Source: Nitriliruptoraceae bacterium (GTDB taxonomy: Bacteria > Actinomycetota > Nitriliruptoria > Nitriliruptorales > Nitriliruptoraceae). From it: a stretch of 31,600 nucleotides of DNA. Below, piece by piece: positions 9,520 to 17,365 of this stretch (the first letter of the stretch is position 1; every line of letters begins with the position of its first letter). Under the pieces are notes generated by a model. It was given only the letters and a program-made list of their open reading frames with translations. It had not been told where the DNA came from and ran no database searches. Location of the stretch: the NCBI GenBank assembly GCA_007118045.1, contig SKTG01000019.1:1-31600 (forward strand), in the 5' to 3' direction. A program made the position numbers and the translations under genes.

Positions 9520-10299
9520 ATGGCGGCGGACACGCCGGTCGACGTCGACCGGTTGCGCAACGAGATCGAGAGCACCTACCAGCAGGTGGCGGAACGCCCC
9601 GACGGCTCCTACCACTTCCACACCGGGCGACGCGCGATGGACCATCTCGGGTACCCGGCCGATCTGCTCGACGCCCTGCCCGCCAGCGCGATCGACGCGT
9701 TCGCGGGGGTCGCGAACGTGTTCGGGCCCGGCCTGCCCGAGGTCGGCTCACGCGTCGTCGACGTCGGATCCGGCGCCGGTACCGACACGCTGATCGCGGC
9801 GCGGGCCGTCGGGACCGACGGAGCCGCGATCGGGGTGGACATCAACGAGGCCATGCTGGAACGGGCGCGAGCCGCGGCGGCCGCGACCGGCATGCCGCAC
9901 GTCGGGTTCCGCCGAGGACTCGCGGAGGAGCTCCCCGTCGACGACGGCTGGGCCGATCTCGTGATCTCGAACGGGGTGCTCAACCTCGTGCCGGACAAGG
10001 CCGCGGCGTACACGGAGATCCACCGGGCACTGCGGCCGGGTGGTCGCCTCCAGGTCAGCGACATCTGCGTCGAGGCGGCGGTCCCCGACGAGGCCAAACA
10101 GGACGTCGATCTCTGGACCGCCTGAATCGCCGGTGCCCTGCCGTGTGCAGGGTGGCAGGCGGTGATCGAGGGTGCTGGGTTCGTCGACGTCGAGTTCGGG
10201 TCCCCCGTGGACACCTTCGCCGGGGCAACGGGTGAGGACAAGGCACGCGCGTTCGGGACCTACGGCTACGTGATCCAGGCCAGGAAGCCCTCGGCCTAG
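9520..10299 (+). CDS. Selenocysteine-containing SAM-dependent methyltransferase (ArsM-like), in-frame UGA
   Basis: Class I methyltransferase with SAM motif VVDVGSGAGTDTL, the acidic GVDINEAMLERA, LISNGVLNLV-type motif IV (VISNGVLNLVPDK) and LRPGGRLQVSDI. In this ArsM-like family a conserved Cys follows DLWT-x; here that position (residue 202, 10123-10125) is TGA. The frame continues for 57 codons, 49 ending in G/C, to a TAG at 10299. The continuation holds the expected family tail: IAGAL, VIEGAGFVDVEFG, VDTFAG, GEDKARAFGTYGYVIQARKP. A hairpin fitting the bacterial SECIS pattern starts right after the TGA. I therefore read TGA as selenocysteine, giving 259 residues. The ATG at 9520 has an AGGGAGG-type ribosome-binding site. 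The substrate is unknown (arsenic, selenium/tellurium or a small thiol are possible). Alternatives are a nonsense mutation or sequencing error leaving a 201-residue fragment. No selA/selB/selC/selD is in the window. Confidence 0.8.
10126..10163 (+). promoter_or_regulatory. Candidate bacterial SECIS element
   Basis: Starting at the base after the UGA, 10126-10131 (AUCGCC) pairs with 10158-10163 (GGCGGU). An internal loop (GGU / GGCA) follows, then a 7-bp stem, GCCCUGC (10135-10141) with GCAGGGU (10147-10153), capped by the loop CGUGU. The apical loop begins 16 nt after the UGA and has G as its second base. Both features match the published bacterial SECIS pattern (loop 16-37 nt from UGA, G among the first two loop bases). 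The encoded residues here (PCAG) depart from the usual family sequence, as expected if RNA structure constrains them. SelB binding is inferred. Confidence 0.7.
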
Positions 10300-10652
10300 A
10301 ACGGCGGCCCGAGCCGCTCCCGCGCCGACCGTCGGTCCGGTCCCGGCGGCCCGCTACCGTGGGTCGCCGGGTCGTCGGCACGGATGCTGGACGCCGTCCG
10401 CCGGACGATCCGACCGACCGTGCGGAGCCGAAGGCCCACTCGGCCGGTCCACCGGGCTCCGCCGTCGGGGATGTGCGCCGCTGCGGCGCAGGCCGGGAAG
10501 CGGTCGCGCCGGCGTGCGCGTTGCGCGAGGGGCCGGCCCGCGACCGTCCCGCCCTTCGCGGCGGGAGGACTCCAGGTCGGCCGGACACCGGGTCGCCGGC
10601 GGACGCCGTCGGCCACGAACGAGCGAGGGACGCGTTGCGCGGACACGGCGGC
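10300..10652. other. 353-bp intergenic region upstream of the ABC transporter
   Basis: No gene, tRNA or clear promoter is visible. A short inverted repeat, GACC-GTC-GGTC, at 10327-10337 could end the methyltransferase transcript, but it is weak. An open frame in phase with the ABC gene extends back to 10359; its Arg/Gly/Pro/Ala composition looks non-coding. Confidence 0.4.
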
Positions 10653-12506
10653 ATGCCGATGCGCCCCATGGGCGACGTTCGCGAGCTCAAGGCACGCGGG
10701 CTGGACCGATCGGTCGCCGCGCGTGCGTGGGGCCTGACCAAGCCCTACCGCAAGCGGTTGGCGGCCTTCCTCGCACTGATCATGGTCGCCGCCGGGGTGT
10801 CCGCCGTGCCGCCCCTGGTGATCGCCCGCATCATCGACGTGACGATCCCCAACGAGGACGTCGGCGAACTGGTGCTGCTGTTCGTGGGCCTGCTCACGAT
10901 CGGGCTGGCGGTCGCGGCCGTGTCGATGATCGAGCGCTGGCTCTCGTCGTCGATCGGTGAGGAACTGATCCTCGACCTCCGCACCATGCTGTACCGGCAC
11001 GTGCACGGCATGCCGATCTCGTTCTTCACGCGCACCCAGACCGGCTCCCTCATCACCCGGCTCAACAACGACGTGATCGGGGCCCAGCAGGCGCTGACCG
11101 GGACCCTCGGTGGCATCGTGGACAACCTCATCGGCGTCACGGTGACGCTCGTGGTCATGTTCGCGCTGGAGTGGCGGGTGACGCTGGTCGCGATCGCGTT
11201 GCTGCCGCTGTTCGTCATCCCGGCCCGGATCGTCGGACGACGGCTCCAGGCGCTCTCACGCGAGGGCATGGGGCTGAACGCGGAGATGAACACGGTCATG
11301 ACCGAGCGGTTCCACGTGGCCGGCGCCCTGCTGGTCAAGCTCTTCGGTCGCGTCGATCGTGAGGTCGAGACCTTCCACGACAAGGCCGACCGCGTCGCCC
11401 AGATCGGGGTGAAGCAGGCGCTGACGGGCCGCTCGCTGTTCGCGGCGCTCGGCTTCGTCGGCTCGCTCGCCACCGCCCTGGTCTACCTCGTCGGCGGCCT
11501 CGTGGTGATCGACGGCGGCATCGAGGTCGGCGTGGTCGTCGCGCTCGGCCTCTACGTCACACAGCTGTACGGCCCCCTGGCCCAGCTCTCCAACGCCCGT
11601 GTCGACCTGATGACGGCCCTGGTCAGCTTCGAGCGGGTCTTCGAGGTGCTCGACCTCCCCCGCACGATCGCCGAGCGCGATGACGCCCTCGAACTGCGCG
11701 CCCCGCGCGGACACGTCACCTTCGACCACGTCTGGTTCCGGTTCCCGGCCACCAGCGGCTCCAGCCTGGAGTCGCTGGAGGGCCCGCGAGCCGAGCACGA
11801 CGACGAGGCCTCGGACTGGATCCTGCGCGACATCGACCTCGACGTCCCACCGGGGACGATGGTCGCGCTCGTGGGGCCGTCGGGGGCGGGCAAGTCGACG
11901 TTGTCGACGTTGGTGCCTCGTCTGCACGACGTCACCGAGGGCCGGGTGCTGCTCGACGGGCACGATGTCCGGGACCTCACCCTCGATTCCGTGGCCGACT
12001 CGATCGGCATCGTCAGCCAGGACCCGCACCTGTTCCACGATTCGATCGCCGCGAACCTGCGCTACGCACGACCGGATGCGACCGATGAGGACCTGGTCGC
12101 CGTGGCCCGGGCGGCCCGCATCCACGACACGATCGCGCGGCTGCCCGACGGCTACGACACGATCGTCGGGGAGCGTGGCTACCGGCTCTCCGGTGGCGAG
12201 AAGCAGCGCGTGTCCATCGCCCGGGTCCTGCTGAAGGACCCGGCCGTGGTGGTGCTCGACGAGGCGACCGCCCATCTCGACACGGAGTCGGAACGACTCG
12301 TCCAGGCCGCGCTCGCGGAGATCCTCCAGGGCCGCACCAGCCTGGTCATCGCCCACCGTCTCTCGACCGTCGTCGACGCGGACGTGATCGTGGTGCTCGA
12401 GGAGGGCCGCATCGTCGAGCGCGGCTCGCATCCCGAGCTGCTCGCGGCGGGGGGGCTCTACGCCGAGTTGGCACGCACGCAGCTGTTCAGCGCCGCGCGC
12501 TCCTGA
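10653..12506 (+). CDS. ABC exporter half-transporter (fused permease and ATPase)
   Basis: A 617-residue half-transporter of the lipid/multidrug exporter (MsbA/LmrA-like) type, expected to work as a dimer. Residues ~30-340 are the six-helix membrane domain, including the coupling-helix region and a conserved FFTRTQTGSLITRLNND segment. The ATPase domain has Walker A GPSGAGKST (408-416), Q-loop IVSQDPHLF, signature LSGGEKQR (512-519), Walker B VVVLDEAT with D536/E537, and H-loop IAHRLST. The short insert before the Walker A strand (SSLESLEG...) is normal in actinobacterial relatives. The substrate cannot be deduced. The start is ambiguous: ATG 10653 lacks a good ribosome-binding site, while a TTG at 10635 has GAGGGA four bases upstream and would add six residues. 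The gene appears monocistronic and ends in a strong hairpin. Confidence 0.92.
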   Translation: MPMRPMGDVRELKARGLDRSVAARAWGLTKPYRKRLAAFLALIMVAAGVSAVPPLVIARIIDVTIPNEDVGELVLLFVGLLTIGLAVAAVSMIERWLSSSIGEELILDLRTMLYRHVHGMPISFFTRTQTGSLITRLNNDVIGAQQALTGTLGGIVDNLIGVTVTLVVMFALEWRVTLVAIALLPLFVIPARIVGRRLQALSREGMGLNAEMNTVMTERFHVAGALLVKLFGRVDREVETFHDKADRVAQIGVKQALTGRSLFAALGFVGSLATALVYLVGGLVVIDGGIEVGVVVALGLYVTQLYGPLAQLSNARVDLMTALVSFERVFEVLDLPRTIAERDDALELRAPRGHVTFDHVWFRFPATSGSSLESLEGPRAEHDDEASDWILRDIDLDVPPGTMVALVGPSGAGKSTLSTLVPRLHDVTEGRVLLDGHDVRDLTLDSVADSIGIVSQDPHLFHDSIAANLRYARPDATDEDLVAVARAARIHDTIARLPDGYDTIVGERGYRLSGGEKQRVSIARVLLKDPAVVVLDEATAHLDTESERLVQAALAEILQGRTSLVIAHRLSTVVDADVIVVLEEGRIVERGSHPELLAAGGLYAELARTQLFSAARS

Positions 12507-12540
12507 CCCGGCCGGGGGCCTCGGGCGGACCGGCTGGGTC
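12505..12540. terminator. Strong hairpin ending the ABC transporter gene
   Basis: GACCCGGCCGG (12505-12515) pairs over 11 positions, one of them a G-U wobble, with CCGGCTGGGTC (12530-12540) around a 14-nt loop. The stem begins in the ABC stop codon and lies between convergent genes, so it could serve both. No T-tract follows. Confidence 0.65.
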
Positions 12541-12555
12541 CACCGTCCTGCGAGG

Positions 12556-14475
12556 TCAGCCCCCCGGGTCCGGCTCCTCGCCCTCGCCGGCCTCGTCGCC
12601 CTCGTTGGCCTGCCCGGACGGCTTCGGCGGCGGGGTCGCGTCCGTGGGGTCGTCGCCCTGACCCGGCGGCGGCGGGGGCGAGATCGGTGGCATCGGCGGC
12701 GAGGACGCCGGGTCCGGGGGTGACGCGCCCGGAGGAGGCGGCGCCTCGGGGGCCGTCGTCTCGACCGGTGCCGTGTCGCCACCGGGTGCGGGCTCCGGCA
12801 CGGCTCGTTCGCTCGGCATGACGGGCGGTGGCGTGCCGCCGGTGGACGCGGCGACGGTATCCGCCGGCGGCGGTCCCGTCCCCGGGTCGGCAGCTAGACC
12901 CTCCTCCGCCGGTGCCCCGTGGTGGCTCGGCTCGGCAGGTTCGTCGGGCAGCCGTCGTCGCGTCTCGCCGGAGGCCCACTCGAGCGCCTTCTGGTGCCGG
13001 TCGTCCGGGGTGATGCCCACGGCGACCATCCGGTCGAAGACCTCCTTGGCCTGCCCGTGGAGACCCTTCTTGGCGTACGCCCACATCAGCTCGCGGAAGG
13101 TCGGCTCGTCGACGCCGACCTCGGCCTCGGCCAGCGACGCCGTGAGGTCCTTGGCGGTGTCCAGGGCGCCGGTCCGCACCGCGCCGCCCACCAGCTTCGA
13201 CGCGTCGGACGCGGCGGGCGCGATGCCGTTGGCGAGCATGTGGCGCAGCAGCTCGATCGCCTCGTCGCTGCGTTTCGCGGCGACCAGCCCCTGCAGCAGC
13301 GAGCCGTAGTGGCGGCCGTGCGTGAGGGTGCCACCGACACGCAGTCGCTCGAGCAACGACCTCGCCTCGTCGAGCCGCTTGGCCCGGACCAGCCGCTCCA
13401 CCAGGTCGCGCGAGGTGCGGCGATCAGCCGGGACGCCCTGCGCGCTGAGCTGTTCGAACAGCGGCAGCGCGACGTCGAGCTCGCCGGCCTTCAGGTGGCG
13501 ACCCAGCACGTCGGCGGCCTTCTGCGGCGGGACGGGCACGCCGAGGATCAGCATCCAGTCCAACACACCGCTGGCGGCGGCCAGCCGCTCCGCGGACAGC
13601 GACACGTCGATCAGGCCCTCGAGGTTCTCGCCCGAGGGGATGCGCCCGGCATCGGCGAGCCCAACGGCGTCGGCCCACGCTCCGTCCACGTCCTCGCCGG
13701 CGATGCGTGCCTGCAGCACGGCGTTGAGGTGGAAGCTGGTGGGCTCCGAGCCGGCCTCGCGCATCGCCGCGACGGCGTTCTGCGCCGCGGCCGCGTCGCC
13801 GGCCTTCGCGTGCGCGAGCAGCAGCTCGGTGTGCACGTCGCCGGGTAGCTGTAGACCGGCGTCGCGGAGCCGCTCGAGCAGCTCGAGGGCACGTTCGGTG
13901 TGGCCCGCCCGTGCGATCATCGCGATCAGTTCCGTCGCCTGGCCGGGGTCGGGGTGACGGCCGACCTCCAGCATCAGGTCGATGACGGCACGGGTGTCCT
14001 TGATGGCCCGACGCTCGAGACAGTCGTGCAGCAGGAGCCGGTACTGCTCGTCCGACGCCGCCACGCCCCGCTGGGCCATCTGGCGCACCACCGCCCGCGC
14101 CGCAGGGAACCGCCGCGCCGACAGGTAGATCGCCAGCACGCTCGGCGCGCGACGCTGATCCGGCTGGGCGCCCTCCTTGTGCAGCTCGTCGAGCAGCGTC
14201 AGCGCGGCGTCGGTGCGGCCCGCCCGTCCGGTCGCGATGGCCACGTCCCACCGCACGTTCGCCGGCAGCGGTACCCCTGCGGCCTGCATCCGGTCGAGGA
14301 TGCGCTGCACCCCGGCGAGGTCGCGAGACCCGAGGTGCGCGTCGAGCAACAGCTGCCAGTGCTCCGGCTGGACCTCGACGCCACGGCTCTCCATCGAGGA
14401 GAAGACCTGCTGCATCATGCGCAGGTCGCCGGAGAACCGACGGAGCGCGTCGGTGTACTTCTCGTGCTCGCTCAC
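12556..14475 (-). CDS. Pentatricopeptide-repeat-like protein, 13 perfect 35-residue repeats
   Basis: A 639-residue protein. From G32 to V486 it is built of 13 consecutive repeats, each exactly 35 residues with no insertion, preceded by one partial repeat. The unit runs G-(V/I/A)-x-P, a helix of the form xxxLLxAxxxAG, then (R/D)xDxALxLLxxMxxx, matching the PPR consensus rather than the 34-residue TPR pattern. Examples begin at GVPLPANVRW, GAQPDQRRAP and GIAPAASDAS. Residues ~505-639 are a disordered tail of Pro, Ala, Glu and Asp with poly-Pro runs. There is no membrane segment. PPR arrays bind single-stranded RNA one base per repeat, so an RNA-binding role is inferred. The GTG at 14475 has a GGAGG seven bases upstream. 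It is divergent from rnz, another RNA-processing gene. A TPR/SEL1-type protein-binding solenoid is the alternative. Confidence 0.75.
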   Translation of the reverse strand: MSEHEKYTDALRRFSGDLRMMQQVFSSMESRGVEVQPEHWQLLLDAHLGSRDLAGVQRILDRMQAAGVPLPANVRWDVAIATGRAGRTDAALTLLDELHKEGAQPDQRRAPSVLAIYLSARRFPAARAVVRQMAQRGVAASDEQYRLLLHDCLERRAIKDTRAVIDLMLEVGRHPDPGQATELIAMIARAGHTERALELLERLRDAGLQLPGDVHTELLLAHAKAGDAAAAQNAVAAMREAGSEPTSFHLNAVLQARIAGEDVDGAWADAVGLADAGRIPSGENLEGLIDVSLSAERLAAASGVLDWMLILGVPVPPQKAADVLGRHLKAGELDVALPLFEQLSAQGVPADRRTSRDLVERLVRAKRLDEARSLLERLRVGGTLTHGRHYGSLLQGLVAAKRSDEAIELLRHMLANGIAPAASDASKLVGGAVRTGALDTAKDLTASLAEAEVGVDEPTFRELMWAYAKKGLHGQAKEVFDRMVAVGITPDDRHQKALEWASGETRRRLPDEPAEPSHHGAPAEEGLAADPGTGPPPADTVAASTGGTPPPVMPSERAVPEPAPGGDTAPVETTAPEAPPPPGASPPDPASSPPMPPISPPPPPGQGDDPTDATPPPKPSGQANEGDEAGEGEEPDPGG

Positions 14476-14740
14476 GGTTGTGCCTCCCGCCCCCACGGCG
14501 CGTCCGTGCGGAGCGGCGGAGCGTCCGGACGATCGCGGCGGGCTGGTGCACCACGCCACGTGCACCGGTGGACGGCCGGCCCTCGACCGCGGACGCGACG
14601 GTAGCCGCTCACCTCCGGGGTCGTCGGGAGCTGCGGCGCGGCTCGGATGCCACGACGGGTGGGCGGGAACGCACCCCGACCACGCGGCGTGGCTACCGTC
14701 CCGGACGGGCCCCCAGGCAGCGCCACGACGGGGAGCGGAC

Positions 14741-15655
14741 GTGTCGGGACGCGACGTGATCACCCTCGGGACCGCCAGCCAGGTCCCCACCCGGAAGCGG
14801 GCCCATCACGCAACCCTGCTGCGGTTCGACGGTCACGGCATCCTGCTCGACCCCGGCGAGGGCACGCAGCGACAGCTCGGAGCGGCTGGTCTGTCCATGT
14901 CGGCGGTGCACCGGGTCTGCATCACGCACGCCCACGGTGATCATTGCCTGGGCCTGCCCGGGGTACTGCAGCGGGCCGCGCTCGACGAGGTCGGGCATCC
15001 GATCGACGTCCACTACCCCACCGCCGCCGAGCCCTACCTGCAGCGGTTGCGATGGGCCAGCGCCTACCAGGACGCCGCCGAGGTCCGGCTCCGCCCCTGC
15101 GAGCCAGGACCCGTCGACGACACGCCCCCGCTGGCCGTGTGGGCGGCGACGCTCTCCCACGCCATCCCCACCCTCGGGTGGCGTTTCGAACAGCCACCGG
15201 GCCACCGCCTCGACCCGGAGCGCGCCGCGGCCGCGGGCGTGCACGGTCCAGACCGTGCGGCCCTGTTGCGCGAGGGGGTGCTGCGGCTCGCCGGCCGCAC
15301 CGTGCACCTCGAGCAGGTCAGCGAGCCACGGCGAGGGTTGGCCGTGGCCTTCGTCATGGACACGCGTCGTTGCGACGGGGCACTCGAGCTGGCGGCGGAC
15401 GTCGACCTGCTCGTGATCGAGGCCACCTTCCTCGAACCCGAACGCGACCTGGCGGAGCGTGCCGGCCACCTCACCGCCGCCCAGGCCGCACGGCTCGCGG
15501 CGGACGCGGGCGCACGGCGGGTGGTGCTCACCCATCTCTCGCAGCGCTACCCGGGCACCGCCGCGCACCGCGCGGAGGCCCGAGCCGCCGTTCCGGAGCT
15601 CGACGTCGAGGTGGCGCGTGACCTCGACCGGTTCACGCTCCCCGCCGTCCGGTAG
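14741..15655 (+). CDS. rnz: Ribonuclease Z (tRNA 3'-end endonuclease)
   Basis: A 304-residue metallo-beta-lactamase-fold enzyme that trims tRNA 3' trailers. The zinc motif is THAHGDH (residues 62-68; H63, H65, D67, H68), inside the RNase Z pattern THxHGDHxxGLPG. LLDPGEGTQRQL is the family's GEGTQ signature, with Pro-Gly replacing the usual Cys-Gly. Further ligands come from the central LSHAIPTLGWRFE segment, VMDTRRC and VLTHLSQRYPG near the C-terminus. The GTG at 14741 follows a GGGGAG ribosome-binding site and opens directly into the first strand; frame upstream is antisense to the divergent PPR-like gene. The 265-bp divergent gap probably carries both promoters. Confidence 0.9.
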   Translation: MSGRDVITLGTASQVPTRKRAHHATLLRFDGHGILLDPGEGTQRQLGAAGLSMSAVHRVCITHAHGDHCLGLPGVLQRAALDEVGHPIDVHYPTAAEPYLQRLRWASAYQDAAEVRLRPCEPGPVDDTPPLAVWAATLSHAIPTLGWRFEQPPGHRLDPERAAAAGVHGPDRAALLREGVLRLAGRTVHLEQVSEPRRGLAVAFVMDTRRCDGALELAADVDLLVIEATFLEPERDLAERAGHLTAAQAARLAADAGARRVVLTHLSQRYPGTAAHRAEARAAVPELDVEVARDLDRFTLPAVR

Positions 15656-15693
15656 CCCGGTCCCGTGAGGTCGACCGTGCCTCGCCCGCCGAC

Positions 15694-17352
15694 CTACCCG
15701 TCGCGTAGGAACTCGTGGACGAACTTCACCGCCACCGAACCCTCGCCCACCGCCGACGCCACACGCTTGATGGAGGCGGCTCGCACGTCGCCGACCGCGA
15801 AGACGCCCGGGACCGAGGTCTCGAGCAGGAACGGGTCCCGGTCGAGGGCCCAGCGGTCGGGGGTCAGATCTCGTCCGGTGACCACGAAGCCACGATCGTC
15901 GGTGACGACCTGCTCACCGAGCCAGCCCGTCCGAGGTCGTGCGCCGATGAACACGAACATCCCCGCGGCGTCGACCTGGTCCCGGCCACCGGAGGCATCC
16001 GCGAGCTCCACCCGTTCGAGACGCCCGTTGCCCGACACCCGCGTCACGTGGGATCCGGTCCGCACCCGGATCGACGGCTCCGCATCGATCCGGTCGACGA
16101 GGTAGGTGGACATCCGTTCCCGCAGCGAGCGACCTCGGACGACGATCTCGACCTCGGCGGCGAACCGGGCGAGGTGCGTGGCCGCCTGACCCGCGGAGTT
16201 GGCGCCACCGACCACCAACACGCGTTCGTCCTGCATCGCGGCGGCCTCGGTCGACGCGGCGCCGTAGTACACCCCCGCGCCGGTGAGCTCCTCGACCCCG
16301 TCCGCTTCCAGACGTCGGTACTGGACGCCGCTGGCCACGATCACCGTCGAAGCGTGCACGTCCGTGCCGTCGTCGAGCTCCAGGAGCCGGTAGGGATCCG
16401 CGCGCCGCAGCCGCACGGCGCGGCGTGGGGAGACGAGGGCCACGCCGAACCGCCGAGCCTGGGCGAGTGCACGTCGCGCGAGCTCCGATCCGGCGATCCC
16501 CGAGGGGAAGCCGAGGTAGTTCTCGATGCGCGAGCTGAGCACCGCCTGACCGCCGGGAGCCTCGGCCTCGACGACCAGGCTGCGCAGACCCTCCGACCCT
16601 GCGTAGACGGCGGCGGCAAGACCCGAGGGTCCGGCGCCGACCACGACGAGGTCGTAGACGTCGACCTCGGGTCGAGTGGTCGTGCCGAGCGCCGCCGCCA
16701 CACGCGACCGGTCCGGATCCGCGAGCACCTGCCCGCCGTCGAGTACGACCAGCGGCAGCCGCGAACCCGCGGACGCTCGGGCCAGGGATGCGCCCTCGGA
16801 CGAGTCGACGTCGAGCCAGCGGAAGGGCACGAGGTTGCGAGCCAGGAAGTCGCGCAGCTCGTGCGACGCAGCCGACCAGCGGTCACCGACCACCCGAACC
16901 CCGCCCTCGGTCGGGGGCCGAGCGGCCTCCCAGGCTTCCAGGAGCTCGTCGGTGACGGGGTACAGCCGTTCTGCCGGTGGGTCCCACGGCTTGGTGATGT
17001 AGTGGTCGAGACCGACGTCGTTGATCGCGGCGATAGCGGCGTCGGTGTCCGCGTAGGCGGTCAGCAGGACCGACCGCAAGCGTGGTTGCATCTGCTTGGC
17101 CTGCACGAGCAGTTCCGTGCCCGACATGCCGGGCATCCGCTGATCGGCCACGATGAGCGCCAGATCGTCACCCCGGCGTCTCAGATGCTCGATCATCGCG
17201 ACGGCATCCGGGCCGGATGCGGCGCCGGTGACCCGGTAGCGCTCGCCGTAGCGTGCACGCAGGTCGGCGACGACCGCGTCGAGCACGGCCGGATCGTCGT
17301 CGACGCTCAGGATCGTGGGAGGTCGCCGGTCGCTGACCGGATCGGTTGACAT
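15694..17352 (-). CDS. Receiver domain fused to a cysteine-free thioredoxin-reductase-like flavoprotein
   Basis: A 552-residue fusion. Residues 12-135 are a CheY-like receiver (acidic VDDD, phosphoacceptor D70 in VADQRMPGMSG, K121 in ITKPW). Residues ~150-222 resemble a thioredoxin/glutaredoxin-like module without its cysteines. Residues 232-552 follow the thioredoxin-reductase fold: FAD motif VVGAGPSG (237-244), NAD(P)H motif VVGGANSAG (380-388) and a final VFAVGDVR. The redox CxxC is replaced by G364-A-A-S367, and I find no cysteine anywhere in the protein. It can plausibly bind FAD and a pyridine nucleotide but cannot do dithiol exchange; a phosphorylation-gated redox sensor or NAD(P)H oxidase is possible. 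The ATG at 17352 has GAGGAG nine bases upstream; a GTG at 17376 would overlap the kinase gene. It is the last gene of the operon. Confidence 0.85.
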   Translation of the reverse strand: MSTDPVSDRRPPTILSVDDDPAVLDAVVADLRARYGERYRVTGAASGPDAVAMIEHLRRRGDDLALIVADQRMPGMSGTELLVQAKQMQPRLRSVLLTAYADTDAAIAAINDVGLDHYITKPWDPPAERLYPVTDELLEAWEAARPPTEGGVRVVGDRWSAASHELRDFLARNLVPFRWLDVDSSEGASLARASAGSRLPLVVLDGGQVLADPDRSRVAAALGTTTRPEVDVYDLVVVGAGPSGLAAAVYAGSEGLRSLVVEAEAPGGQAVLSSRIENYLGFPSGIAGSELARRALAQARRFGVALVSPRRAVRLRRADPYRLLELDDGTDVHASTVIVASGVQYRRLEADGVEELTGAGVYYGAASTEAAAMQDERVLVVGGANSAGQAATHLARFAAEVEIVVRGRSLRERMSTYLVDRIDAEPSIRVRTGSHVTRVSGNGRLERVELADASGGRDQVDAAGMFVFIGARPRTGWLGEQVVTDDRGFVVTGRDLTPDRWALDRDPFLLETSVPGVFAVGDVRAASIKRVASAVGEGSVAVKFVHEFLRDG

Positions 17353-17365
17353 CGGATCCGACTCC

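Noticed and set aside
9206..9751. N-terminal extension of ThyX up to 9751
   Set aside because: It overlaps the divergent methyltransferase gene and its promoter region, and is Arg/Pro/Ser low-complexity. The GTG at 9205 has a ribosome-binding site.
10123..10125. TGA as a plain stop, making the methyltransferase a pseudogene or short protein
   Set aside because: The frame continues with high third-position GC and the family's expected C-terminus. The TGA replaces a conserved Cys codon and a SECIS-like hairpin follows. The alternative is kept open only through the missing sel genes.
10359..10652. Extended N-terminus of the ABC transporter
   Set aside because: The composition is unlike a protein domain and the family begins near the chosen start. 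A TTG six codons upstream remains possible.
12885..13010. Pro-rich tail of the PPR-like protein as a separate gene or frameshift
   Set aside because: The frame is continuous from the repeats to the stop. Low-complexity tails are common in actinobacterial proteins.
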